Below, one piece after another: positions 16,850-25,248 of a DNA stretch of 64,000 nt. Source of the DNA: Geobacteraceae bacterium (lineage in GTDB: Bacteria; Desulfobacterota; Desulfuromonadia; Geobacterales; Geobacteraceae); NCBI GenBank assembly GCA_029975275.1, contig JARKPN010000070.1, forward strand, positions 1-64,000, in the 5' to 3' direction. The notes beneath the pieces were generated by a model. The model searched no databases. It was not told the DNA's origin and worked only from the letters and a program-made list of their open reading frames with translations. The translations under genes were made by a program, and so were the position numbers. Position 1 is the stretch's first letter; every line of letters begins with the position of its first letter.

Positions 16850-17953
16850 CTAGATCTTTCTCGTGGCTGGGAGTATCCGTAAAAGGCACGAGGCGGCCAA
16901 CATGCCGACGGCGGCCAGCGCGAGCGGCCTTCTGGTGTCCTTTTTCCGTTTCTCCAGTTTTACCAGCAGTCTGTTTTTCTCCATTTTATTGATCTGGTCG
17001 TACACCGCGGTGATCTGCGTTCTGTCCAGGGTGCGGGGCATATGGAATATGTGTCCCGAAGAAGATTCACCCGCGGGCACCTCAAGGGCCTGGCGCACTT
17101 CGCCGGTAACGTCACCCCCCACGACGACAAGATAGAGCTTGATGCCCAGCCGTTTGACCAGGCCTATCACGTTGACGAAGTTGAGCAGCCCCTGCTCTAT
17201 GTCTTCAGTGAGTTTGTTCGCCTCTATGCGGCCGTCCGTAAAGAGCACGATAGCCATACCCTGACCGAAATTGATGTCCTTCAATGCAGGGGGAACCGCT
17301 ATCGTTGAAGCGCTTTCTCCCATCAGTGAGTAGCGCAGCTCGTTTATCTGCTCGTAGGACGGCTGGCTTTCCTCCGGGAGAAACATGAAAAAGACGCACA
17401 CCGCGAGCCAGGCGGCATACGAGGCATTGGTCTCGCCCCCGACGGTCAGCTCCCTGAATACCGTTGAGTCCTTCTCCCTGCTGAGCAGCTCAAGCTTTTT
17501 CCTGAGTATCTCCTTGTCAAAGGACGGGGGGGCTATCAACTGCGCAACGTTGGAAAAAGCGATTATGCCGATCAGGTCGTCCTTCTGGCGCATATCGATA
17601 AAAGCGGACGCTCCTTCGAGGGCGACATCTCCCAGGGTTACGCTGCCGGCCTCATCGATTGTCCTCCCCATGGAGCCGGAGAGATCCTGAACCAGCATTA
17701 TCCACTTGGTTTCGGGGTATGTCTTCTGCCAGTAGCTTGCATACTGAACGTTCGCGACGGCAAGAACCATCAGGACCATGGCGGTGCCGGCAAGGACATC
17801 CGCACCGTAAGCCTTTATGGGTCCGGGCCGCAGGTCCCGGCCGATGGCGGAAACCAGTGAAAAGCCGGTTCTGCCGACATGTTTTCTGCTGACAATGAGC
17901 ACCGCCGGTATTATCGCTAAGAGCAGCAGTGCCCATGGATACTGGATGCTCAT
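16850..17953 (-). CDS. MxaC/BatA-like VWA membrane protein
   Basis: 367 residues. N-terminal hydrophobic spans (5-22, 55-70), a VWA domain with metal site VQDLSGSMGR and a later FTDGRIEANK, and a C-terminal membrane helix (LALAAVGMLAASCLLRILPA). An insert around residues 185-200 (AWLAVCVFFMFLP) is hydrophobic. It starts six bases after the MxaA-like gene and ends three before the MxaK-like gene. By analogy with MxaC and BatA, it works with MoxR-type ATPases in assembling a periplasmic enzyme. Confidence 0.75.
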   Translation of the reverse strand: MSIQYPWALLLLAIIPAVLIVSRKHVGRTGFSLVSAIGRDLRPGPIKAYGADVLAGTAMVLMVLAVANVQYASYWQKTYPETKWIMLVQDLSGSMGRTIDEAGSVTLGDVALEGASAFIDMRQKDDLIGIIAFSNVAQLIAPPSFDKEILRKKLELLSREKDSTVFRELTVGGETNASYAAWLAVCVFFMFLPEESQPSYEQINELRYSLMGESASTIAVPPALKDINFGQGMAIVLFTDGRIEANKLTEDIEQGLLNFVNVIGLVKRLGIKLYLVVVGGDVTGEVRQALEVPAGESSSGHIFHMPRTLDRTQITAVYDQINKMEKNRLLVKLEKRKKDTRRPLALAAVGMLAASCLLRILPATRKI

Positions 17954-17959
17954 GGGAGG

Positions 17960-19558
17960 TTACCCGTGCGCCGCCCCGTTGCGGGAGACCAGATCGACCA
18001 GCTTCAGGATTTCACTCTGCAACCGGTCAAGATCCTGATGGTGCTCCAACTCAAGGGCGACGCTGTTATCGATGTCGGCAAGGATGGTGCCCAGCGAATC
18101 AACGCATTCCCTGGGAAGGTGCGTGGCGATGGTTTCCATGAACTGCTTGCCGCTCCCTCCCGTATATTCCGGTTCAATTCCGAAGAGAGCCACCAGGTAA
18201 GCGCGCAACCGGGCGCCGACCTCGCTCAGGTAGCTCCAGTGGGGCGGGGTCGGCGTGGCCTGCAGCAACTCGCGCAACTGTTCGGCCAGCCGGCCGATCC
18301 TTTTCCGTTTCTTGCTCCGGTCCCGCACGGCCGTGGTCTTGCGACGCAGGCGGAGCAGTATCCAGACCACGCATGGAACAAGCGCGGCACAAGAGACGAT
18401 GGCGAGCCAGAGATGGCGCTGGGACCGGCGGTGCAGCTCGGCGAGGCGAAAATCAGGGGCAACTGGATCGGCTGGTACGATGAGCCGGTTTTCCGATCTG
18501 GCTGACGGTATGATGGAGGAAACCCTGAACAAGACCGGTTTTGTTTCAATGGAGCGCAGGGTGTTGACGGCGTTTTTGGAGCACGAAGGACACGAATAGC
18601 TGATTTTGATGGGCGGAATGATGAATTCGCCGGGGGTATAGAATCGTACCTTGCCGGTGATGACTATTGGGCTCCTGGTAATGGCCTTTGCATAGTCGTA
18701 GGGATCGAACGTGCAGTCGAAAAGCTCCTTCTGAAGCTCCGGAGGCCGCAGGTTCAACGATGCAATGGAGCTCGGATCGATGCTCACCCGGTCCGAGAAG
18801 ATGATGGTGAGGGTAAACGGTATGCCGTCGCCTATATTTCCCCCACTCATGAGAAGAGACAACCTGGCCATGATCGACGGTTTGAGCTCGACCAGGTACG
18901 GCGACGCCCTGAGCACCCTGATGTCTTCCGCAAGCAGGTTGAGCGCCCTGAAGAAGGGGAGGGCCGCAACGTTGACAAGGTAGCGGTTATCTTCTTCGGC
19001 CTCTTCATCGACTGCCGCGTGGGACGCCCTGAGCAGCGCCTCCCGCTGCGCCTGTGGAGTGCCTGTCTTCCATTCCATCTCGAATGCATTGAAAAATGCG
19101 AAGGTCTTATTGTCAAGGACCAGAGTCGGGTGGACATATTTGACGGTGCCGTCCTGGCTCAGCCGGCTGATGAGCCGGCCTGCGTCCTCGGGCCTCAGGC
19201 CGTCGCGCATCCTGAAGAAACAGGCGTCTTCGGCGATGTCGGGATCATAGAGGTAGTCGACGAGAAGGTCCTGGGACCTTATGATGGCCCCGGCCTTTTT
19301 CCGGATAAAGCTCTCACCTGCGTCATTGGCAGGATCAAGCTCGTCCGCGTTGGGGAGATAGCGTCGATCAAAGACAATGGTGATCCATCGCGTGCCGATC
19401 TCCGGTACGACTTTTGTCCCGTCGCGGTAAAACCATACGGAATCAAACGAAAAGGGAGCGGCCCTGGCCACCGCTTCGGAAGCGGTATCCGCCTGCATGG
19501 CAACGAGCAGCACGAGGATCGCGAGGCACTTTCTCAAGCAGAGATTCATGGCATGCAT
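17960..19558 (-). CDS. MxaA-like periplasmic/membrane protein
   Basis: 532 residues: signal peptide or anchor at 1-30, a large periplasmic region, a membrane span at about 388-407 (HLWLAIVSCAALVPCVVWIL), and a basic cytoplasmic tail. The part around 260-360 resembles the beta-rich domain of BatD/MxaA proteins (FIIPPIKISYSCPSC, with a CxxC). The N-terminal 170 residues are an extra domain (LISRLSQDGTVKYVHPTLVL) not usual in MxaA. It lies between the DUF58 and VWA genes, exactly the MxaA position. Confidence 0.6.
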   Translation of the reverse strand: MHAMNLCLRKCLAILVLLVAMQADTASEAVARAAPFSFDSVWFYRDGTKVVPEIGTRWITIVFDRRYLPNADELDPANDAGESFIRKKAGAIIRSQDLLVDYLYDPDIAEDACFFRMRDGLRPEDAGRLISRLSQDGTVKYVHPTLVLDNKTFAFFNAFEMEWKTGTPQAQREALLRASHAAVDEEAEEDNRYLVNVAALPFFRALNLLAEDIRVLRASPYLVELKPSIMARLSLLMSGGNIGDGIPFTLTIIFSDRVSIDPSSIASLNLRPPELQKELFDCTFDPYDYAKAITRSPIVITGKVRFYTPGEFIIPPIKISYSCPSCSKNAVNTLRSIETKPVLFRVSSIIPSARSENRLIVPADPVAPDFRLAELHRRSQRHLWLAIVSCAALVPCVVWILLRLRRKTTAVRDRSKKRKRIGRLAEQLRELLQATPTPPHWSYLSEVGARLRAYLVALFGIEPEYTGGSGKQFMETIATHLPRECVDSLGTILADIDNSVALELEHHQDLDRLQSEILKLVDLVSRNGAAHG

Positions 19559-19565
19559 ACCTGTG

Positions 19566-20444
19566 TCAAGAGCGCGAAGGGGATCTTTTCATAAATTCGT
19601 TGATTTTCTGTGCGAAATCGTCCGCCGGGCTGATGGTCAGGAGATCGATCCCGGCGCGGTTCAGCCGGTTTCTGGTGACTGCGTGCAGGCTGCGCATCGT
19701 GTCGTTGTAGGCCTGCCGTTTGCCGAGATCGAGTATGACCGTGCCGCCGCTCTCATAGTCGTAGAGCGGCAGGACACCGTGCGCCAGGGGTGGCAGCTCG
19801 ATTTCGCATTCCTCGAGCACCTGGATGGCCTTTACCTCGTGTCTGGTGGTCCCGTGTACCGTCTGGTGGAAGCTGTAGCCGAAGTCGAGGGGATACATGA
19901 AATCGGACAGTATGAAGGTCAGGCTCTCGGGGACCTCGTTTATGAGCGCGGTCAGGGCGACGTCCAGGTTCGTCGCGCCGCAGCGCACCGGCTCGGCCCG
20001 GGCAATGGCATAGAGAATCTCCATGAAATGGGATTTGCCCATGCGCGGTGGAATGAACTCGACGATATCGTCAGCAAAAAGGATCAGGCCGCAGCCGTCA
20101 TTGCTCAGTGTGGCGCTGTAAGCCAGCGACACGGCGATGTGCGCCTGGAGCAGCTCCTTCCTGCCGAACTGCACCGATCTGCTGACGTCGTACAGGATCA
20201 TGAGGTTGAAATAGCTCTCGGCAAGAAACTCCCGCACGTAGTACCTGCCGGTTTTCGCCGTGGCCTTCCAGTCGATATTCTTGAACGGATCCGTGGGTTC
20301 AAGCTCCCGCAGTGCCCAGAACTCGTATCCCAGGCCCTTGAAGATGCTTTCCCAGTCGCCGGGAAACGGCGACTGCACCCGGTGTTTGACAAATATTTCC
20401 AGCAGTTCTTTTTTGGAAATCAGGTCTTTTTCCGATTTTGCCAT
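19566..20444 (-). CDS. DUF58 protein (MxaS-like)
   Basis: 292 residues with the DUF58 hallmark near residues 45-80 (ELEPTDPFKNIDWKATAKTG) and a degenerate VWA fold behind it (LMILYDVSRSVQFG; FILSDFMYPLDF). There is no membrane span. DUF58 proteins work next to MoxR ATPases. It begins five bases after the MoxR stop. The place in the cluster is that of MxaS. Confidence 0.8.
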   Translation of the reverse strand: MAKSEKDLISKKELLEIFVKHRVQSPFPGDWESIFKGLGYEFWALRELEPTDPFKNIDWKATAKTGRYYVREFLAESYFNLMILYDVSRSVQFGRKELLQAHIAVSLAYSATLSNDGCGLILFADDIVEFIPPRMGKSHFMEILYAIARAEPVRCGATNLDVALTALINEVPESLTFILSDFMYPLDFGYSFHQTVHGTTRHEVKAIQVLEECEIELPPLAHGVLPLYDYESGGTVILDLGKRQAYNDTMRSLHAVTRNRLNRAGIDLLTISPADDFAQKINEFMKRSPSRS

Positions 20445-20449
20445 GGGCT

Positions 20450-21460
20450 TCAGTAGGGCTCGATCATTTTCAGTATTTCCCGGACGAGCATATCGGTGCT
20501 GATCTGCTGCGACAGCGCGGTGCTGTTGAGCAGGATGCGATGCCGGAGCACATGCCCGGCGCAGGTTGCCACATCGTCAAAATTGACAAAGTCCCGGTAC
20601 TGGCCGAAGGCAAACGATTTTGCCAGCGCCAGCAGCGATTCGGACGCCCGGGGCGATGCCCCGAGCCGGATGTACCGGTGGAGATCCGTGGTCAGCTTCT
20701 GTGCGGCATAGGTGTCGCGCGGCCGCGTGGCCGTACAGATATTCAGTATGTAGCTCATGACGTTCCGGCTTACCCGCACCCGGTCATGGATGAGCTGCTG
20801 AACGGCCGTTATATCGTCAAGGGTAAGAACCGTCTGCACATCGGCCTTGAGTCGGTCGAAGTTGGTGTTTTTTCTTACAATGAGCTCGAACTCCTCATCC
20901 GTCCCCGGATAGCCCACGTCGTACTTCACCATGAATCGGTCGACCTGGGCTTCCGCCAACGGATAGGTGCCGATCTGCTCGATGGGGTTCTGGGTGGCAA
21001 GCACCATGAACGGATGCGGGATGTCGTAGTGCATGCGTTCGACGGTCACTTCCTTTTCCTGCATCGCCTGCAGCAGGGCCGACTGCACCTTTGGCGAGGC
21101 CCGGTTGATCTCGTCGGCGAGGAATATATTGCAGAAAATGGGGCCGAAATAGAATTCAAACTTCCTGTCCTTTTCGTTCCACACCATGGTGCCGGTTATA
21201 TCGCCGGGCATCTTGTCGGGGGTGAACTGGAAACGTTTGTAATCGCCGCCGATGGCCTTCGCGAACGTCTCGACGGCAAGGCTTTTCGCCAATCCGGGCA
21301 CCCCTTCGAGCAGTATGTGCCCCTTGGAGAGAAGCGTGTGAATCATCAGGCCAATCATCTCTTCCTGACCGATGACCACTTTGGCGATTTCATCCTTTAT
21401 CTGTTGAATCTTATGCGCGTAGTGGTCGAAAAGCTCTTCTGTGGCGCCTTCGAGTTCCAT
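20450..21460 (-). CDS. MoxR-family AAA+ ATPase (MxaR-like)
   Basis: 336 residues, cytosolic. Walker A GVPGLAKS (about 54), Walker B IFLADEINRA (about 112), sensor region VLATQNPIEQIGTYPLAEAQ, and the C-terminal lid. MoxR ATPases act as chaperones, with VWA partners, for maturation of enzyme complexes. In mxa clusters the equivalent gene (mxaR) supports methanol dehydrogenase activation. It follows the ABC permease by 13 bases, tying the maturation genes to the transporter genes. Confidence 0.9.
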   Translation of the reverse strand: MELEGATEELFDHYAHKIQQIKDEIAKVVIGQEEMIGLMIHTLLSKGHILLEGVPGLAKSLAVETFAKAIGGDYKRFQFTPDKMPGDITGTMVWNEKDRKFEFYFGPIFCNIFLADEINRASPKVQSALLQAMQEKEVTVERMHYDIPHPFMVLATQNPIEQIGTYPLAEAQVDRFMVKYDVGYPGTDEEFELIVRKNTNFDRLKADVQTVLTLDDITAVQQLIHDRVRVSRNVMSYILNICTATRPRDTYAAQKLTTDLHRYIRLGASPRASESLLALAKSFAFGQYRDFVNFDDVATCAGHVLRHRILLNSTALSQQISTDMLVREILKMIEPY

Positions 21461-21473
21461 GTTGTCCTGCCCT

Positions 21474-22502
21474 TTACATATATTCGAACTGCTTTCTGTG
21501 TTTCATGATCAGGTAGAGAAAAAACGGGCCGCCGAGCATTGAGGTGATAATGCCCACCTTCAGATCAAGCTCCACGACGAGCCGTACGAAAAGGTCCGCG
21601 TAGATAATGAAGACCGCGGCCAGCAGGCCGGAAAAGAATATCAGCTTCCGGTTATCCGGCCCAACGAGGCTGCGCATGATGTGCGGCGCAACCAGTCCGA
21701 CAAAACCGATAACGCCCGAGACGGCAATGGCGCCACCGGTTTCGATGGAGGAAAACAGCAGGAGCCCGTTGCGGGCGCGCTTTATGTTGACCCCCAGGTT
21801 TGCCGCGGTTTCCTCTCCGAGCATGAGAAGGTTCAGATCCCTGGCAAAATACAGGGTCCCCAAAAGGGCTATGCAGGTGGTCGGCATGACTATGGCGACG
21901 TGCTCCCAGGAGCGGTTGTTGAGGTCTCCCATGAGCCAGTTCACGATCACCCGCCCCACGTCGAACTCCCTGGTGCTCAGGGTGATGACAAAGGACGTCA
22001 GGGCGCCGAACACCAGATTGAGGGCAATGCCTGCGAGCAGCAGCGTCGATATGGAGGTCCGTCCCCTTGAGGTCGCAATGGCGAACACCATGAACAGGGT
22101 GAGTATGGAAAACGTGATGGCTGCCAGCGGGAGCGCAATGAGCGAGCCTGACGCCAGGCCGGAATAGATTGCCAGGACCGCGCCCAGGGCGGCTCCCGAG
22201 TCAATGCCCATGACACCGGGGCTGGCCATGGGGTTCTTGAATATCCCCTGCATGATGGTTCCGGCCCCGCCTAGGGAAAAGCCGACCAGAAGCGCGACCA
22301 GAAAGCGCGGGAGCCGGCCGTCCCAGACAATGGTGGCTTCAACCTCGTTGACCGCTCCGGTCAGGAGCCCAGCTTTCGACAGTATGATCCCAAGCACATG
22401 GGAGGCGGGAACCGGCCACGAGCCCGATGACAGAGAAATGAATGCTCCCGCGACAATAAGGGCAATCAAGGCTGATAAGAGATAGAAGTCCTTTTTGACC
22501 AT
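21474..22502 (-). CDS. FecCD/BtuC-type ABC transporter permease
   Basis: About 342 residues and nine or ten membrane helices of the iron-siderophore/vitamin B12 permease family: RLPRFLVALLVGFSLGGAGT, IFKNPMASPGVMGIDSGAAL, and GVIGFVGLVAPHIMRSLVG. The start at 22502 gives a normal N-terminus (MVKKDFYLLSAL) five bases after the binding-protein stop. With its ATPase and binding protein it forms a complete importer. The association with a B12-family enzyme suggests a corrinoid as cargo. An iron chelate is the alternative. Confidence 0.85.
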   Translation of the reverse strand: MVKKDFYLLSALIALIVAGAFISLSSGSWPVPASHVLGIILSKAGLLTGAVNEVEATIVWDGRLPRFLVALLVGFSLGGAGTIMQGIFKNPMASPGVMGIDSGAALGAVLAIYSGLASGSLIALPLAAITFSILTLFMVFAIATSRGRTSISTLLLAGIALNLVFGALTSFVITLSTREFDVGRVIVNWLMGDLNNRSWEHVAIVMPTTCIALLGTLYFARDLNLLMLGEETAANLGVNIKRARNGLLLFSSIETGGAIAVSGVIGFVGLVAPHIMRSLVGPDNRKLIFFSGLLAAVFIIYADLFVRLVVELDLKVGIITSMLGGPFFLYLIMKHRKQFEYM

Positions 22503-22507
22503 AACGA

Positions 22508-23539
22508 TTAGCGGGGCTGCCGGTAGATGACGGCCGCGATATAATCGGCGCTCAGGAGCAGGTACTGGGAATCGGTTCTCAGATACACGGGAGGCACGTA
22601 ATACACCGAGCCGCCTTGTATGGCCTTGGCGTGGGACAGCACCCGGTTCGACATGAGCAGTTCCTTGAGCTTGCTGCGTTCGGGAACGATAATGACATCG
22701 GGGTTCCACTTGAGCAGGGTCTCATGGTCGATCTGGGACCAGGATTTTATTCCCTGTTCCGCCCCCACGTTGACGGCGCCGATTATCTGGCAGATCGAGG
22801 TGAAGTTGGATGACATGCCGGGAACATAGCCGCCCTCATCGTAGTACAGTACACGGACGGGGCGGCCCCTCTTGGGAAGCCTGGCCTGCAGCTCCCGGAT
22901 CCTGGTATCGATAAGGCGTACCAATGCCCGCGCATTGCTCTCTTCGCCGATAATGTCGCCGATGAGCAGAATCTGTTCCTTGATGGATTCGATTGTTCCG
23001 AAGTAGCCGAGGTCAAAGCTCTGGATACGTGCCTGATGGAGTTTTTCCTTGAAGTCGGCACTGGAATAAAACACGGTGAAAACCAGGTCGGGCCGAGAGC
23101 CGATGACTAGTTCCGTCTGCTTCGATTTGAATATGGGCCCGCGCGCACGCACCGTGTCCGCTATGAAGCTTGAGTCCGGATCGGCGGAAAATTCGTTAAA
23201 CGCAACCAGACGCTCACGAGGGCAGATTGCCCACAGTATCTCGGCCACGCCCACTGAGTGAGGTATTATCCGCAGCGGTTTCTTTCTTATGACGATGCTT
23301 CGTGCTTCCTGCTGGAATGAGTCGGTCTTGAAATCATAGCGTTTGAGGGTGTAGCGTACGGTGCGCGGCCATGGACCTTCGGCTTGCGCCTTGCCCCTGA
23401 CAAGGCTCAGCGCGTTTTTCAAGCTATCCAAGTCACGATGTGGAGCTGTTTTCGGAACGTTGCCGGCCTCTGGAGTTGCAGTGGCAGCAATGAGGCAGAA
23501 AGCGAAAACGCTTCCTGCAATCATGAGACAGGTTCGCAT
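22508..23539 (-). CDS. Periplasmic binding protein of BtuF/FepB type
   Basis: 343 residues: a cleavable signal peptide (SVFAFCLIAATATPEAGN), then a two-lobe helical-backbone binding fold (IIPHSVGVAEILWAICPRER; WNPDVIIVPERSKLKELL). It supplies the FecCD-type permease encoded next. Ligand residues cannot be assigned. Its neighbour genes favour a corrinoid or another metal complex. Confidence 0.8.
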   Translation of the reverse strand: MRTCLMIAGSVFAFCLIAATATPEAGNVPKTAPHRDLDSLKNALSLVRGKAQAEGPWPRTVRYTLKRYDFKTDSFQQEARSIVIRKKPLRIIPHSVGVAEILWAICPRERLVAFNEFSADPDSSFIADTVRARGPIFKSKQTELVIGSRPDLVFTVFYSSADFKEKLHQARIQSFDLGYFGTIESIKEQILLIGDIIGEESNARALVRLIDTRIRELQARLPKRGRPVRVLYYDEGGYVPGMSSNFTSICQIIGAVNVGAEQGIKSWSQIDHETLLKWNPDVIIVPERSKLKELLMSNRVLSHAKAIQGGSVYYVPPVYLRTDSQYLLLSADYIAAVIYRQPR

Positions 23540-23560
23540 GGCGGATCCTTGCAGTAAATA

Positions 23561-24322
23561 CTATCTGTAAAAATCAAGGAAGGTGCCGTCGTTGTGTTTA
23601 TATTCCCTTACCTTAACTTCAAAGACCTGCTTGATACGTTCCTCGTCAAATGCGTCCTCCGGAGTGCCCGAGTAATGCAGCTTTCCGCGACACAGTAGAG
23701 TTATTGTATCACAAAACCTTCGAGCCAGGTTCAGGTCATGGATGGTCACCAGCATGGTCTTGCCCTGCTCCTTGAACCCGTAGAGAATATCAACAATCTC
23801 CAGTGTGTGCTTTATGTCGAGCTCGGAGGTCGGCTCATCCAGCAGTATCAGAGGAGCCTCTGTCGCAATTGCCCGTGCGATTATTGCCAGTTGGCCCTCG
23901 CCCCCGGACAGCTCGTTCATGTTTCTGTCTTTCAAGGCAGAGATGTTGGTCTGCCGTAACGCCCGCTCGACTATCTCCCGATCTTTCTGCCGCAACCCTT
24001 CAAATCTTCCCAGGTGCGGGTTGCGCCCCATGGAAACCATGTCGAAGACCGATATGGGAAAACCGATGGTTGTGTTTTGTGGCACCAGGGTCACCAGCGT
24101 GCTCAGCTCTTTCCGCGGGATCCCGGTAACGTTTCTGCCGTCGAGCAGGATGGAGCCGGACTGCGGCTCCCAGATCCCGCAGATATTTTTCAGCAGGGTG
24201 GATTTGCCGGAGCCGTTCGGCCCGATGATGCCGTGAATCCTGCGGGGTTCAAAACGTGCCGAGATCCCCTCAAGAATCTTTTTGTCATCTATTGAAAAAT
24301 GAATATTGTCTACCTGAATCAT
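23561..24322 (-). CDS. ABC transporter ATPase (FecE/BtuD-type)
   Basis: 253 residues with Walker A GPNGSGKST, Q-loop VPQNTT, signature LSGGEGQLAIIARAI, Walker B LILLDEPTSELD and switch His in VTIHDLN. It energises the permease two genes downstream. Confidence 0.9.
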   Translation of the reverse strand: MIQVDNIHFSIDDKKILEGISARFEPRRIHGIIGPNGSGKSTLLKNICGIWEPQSGSILLDGRNVTGIPRKELSTLVTLVPQNTTIGFPISVFDMVSMGRNPHLGRFEGLRQKDREIVERALRQTNISALKDRNMNELSGGEGQLAIIARAIATEAPLILLDEPTSELDIKHTLEIVDILYGFKEQGKTMLVTIHDLNLARRFCDTITLLCRGKLHYSGTPEDAFDEERIKQVFEVKVREYKHNDGTFLDFYR

Positions 24323-24346
24323 ACATAAACCTGAAGCCGACAGGTC

Positions 24347-25129
24347 TCACGCGCATAGTTTCAATTTATAGGTAACGGGAAGAATGAATTTGGATATGAC
24401 GACGGCAAAGAATCCGAAGTACACGACACTGCTCAACAGTGGCGAGGTGAGGGCAGGAGCAAGCTCGGTTGTTATGCCCAATGCCGACCAGATGAAAAGC
24501 TGACCCAGCAGAAGCTGAAAGTTTTGCGCCAGGGTATAAATGACCCAGAAATTCCGTGACAGCTTTTCGTTGTCGCCTCTGCGGATTTTGATTTCGATGA
24601 TTTTGAACCAGGTCCTGCCCTCGATTATCTGCGCTGATCCGTCACATATGTGATGCAGGAGGTAAATCGCCACCAGCAGATGGGCCTTGAAGGACAACCC
24701 CGCGAAAAAGTATGTGAAGATCGGCGGGAAACAGAGCAAAAGGCAGACTGCGCCCAGGGACTGTCCTGTGGCGATTCCCAACTGCACCCTGATGAGCCGT
24801 GCGATCTGCATTTTTATGTCACGTAACGCTTCCAGGTGATCTATGAATTCTGAAGTATAGGTGCTTGAGATCATCGTTATGCCCGGATAGGCATATTTCA
24901 CTACGATACCGAGAACGGCGGCGACCTTGAGCTCCCGTTCAGCCATGGAAAACATGGTGTAGAGAATCACGCCGTCGAGGATGTTTTTTCCTATGGTGTA
25001 GCAGATGTTGCCGATCTCTCCGTAGCGGTAGAAGGGGACGGAGCGCAGCGCGGATATATAAAGCTTGATTTTCTGGGGCAGGGGAGGGGTGACGTGGTCA
25101 GCGTGAGCTGTCGGTTGCTCTTTGTCCAT
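24347..25129 (-). CDS. Multi-pass inner-membrane protein of unknown function
   Basis: About 260 residues with five or six hydrophobic spans (for example LGAVCLLLCFPPIFTYFFAG and LLSSVVYFGFFAVVISKFIL) and positively charged loops. I recognise no family. The start at 25129 was preferred because an upstream GTG at 25216 would lie inside the hairpin that ends the previous gene. It lies between the EutB-EutC fusion and the ABC ATPase. It could be a transport component or a membrane partner of the exported enzyme. Confidence 0.6.
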   Translation of the reverse strand: MDKEQPTAHADHVTPPLPQKIKLYISALRSVPFYRYGEIGNICYTIGKNILDGVILYTMFSMAERELKVAAVLGIVVKYAYPGITMISSTYTSEFIDHLEALRDIKMQIARLIRVQLGIATGQSLGAVCLLLCFPPIFTYFFAGLSFKAHLLVAIYLLHHICDGSAQIIEGRTWFKIIEIKIRRGDNEKLSRNFWVIYTLAQNFQLLLGQLFIWSALGITTELAPALTSPLLSSVVYFGFFAVVISKFILPVTYKLKLCA

Positions 25130-25199
25130 ATGCGGGAAGCTCGATCTATCGTTGTGAGCCTTGTTGGATAAGGCTACCGGCCGGAACAGGGGTGAAAGA

Positions 25200-25241
25200 C
25201 AGCCCCAAAGAGACACTGTGCAAGCCGCCTCTTTGGGGCTG
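25200..25241 (-). terminator. Hairpin after the EutB-EutC gene
   Basis: Two 13-base arms (25200-25212, 25229-25241) around a 16-base loop, beginning eight bases after the stop. The T-run is weak, so some read-through into the transporter genes is likely. It may set a higher level for the upstream genes. Confidence 0.65.
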
Positions 25242-25248
25242 GACCGAT

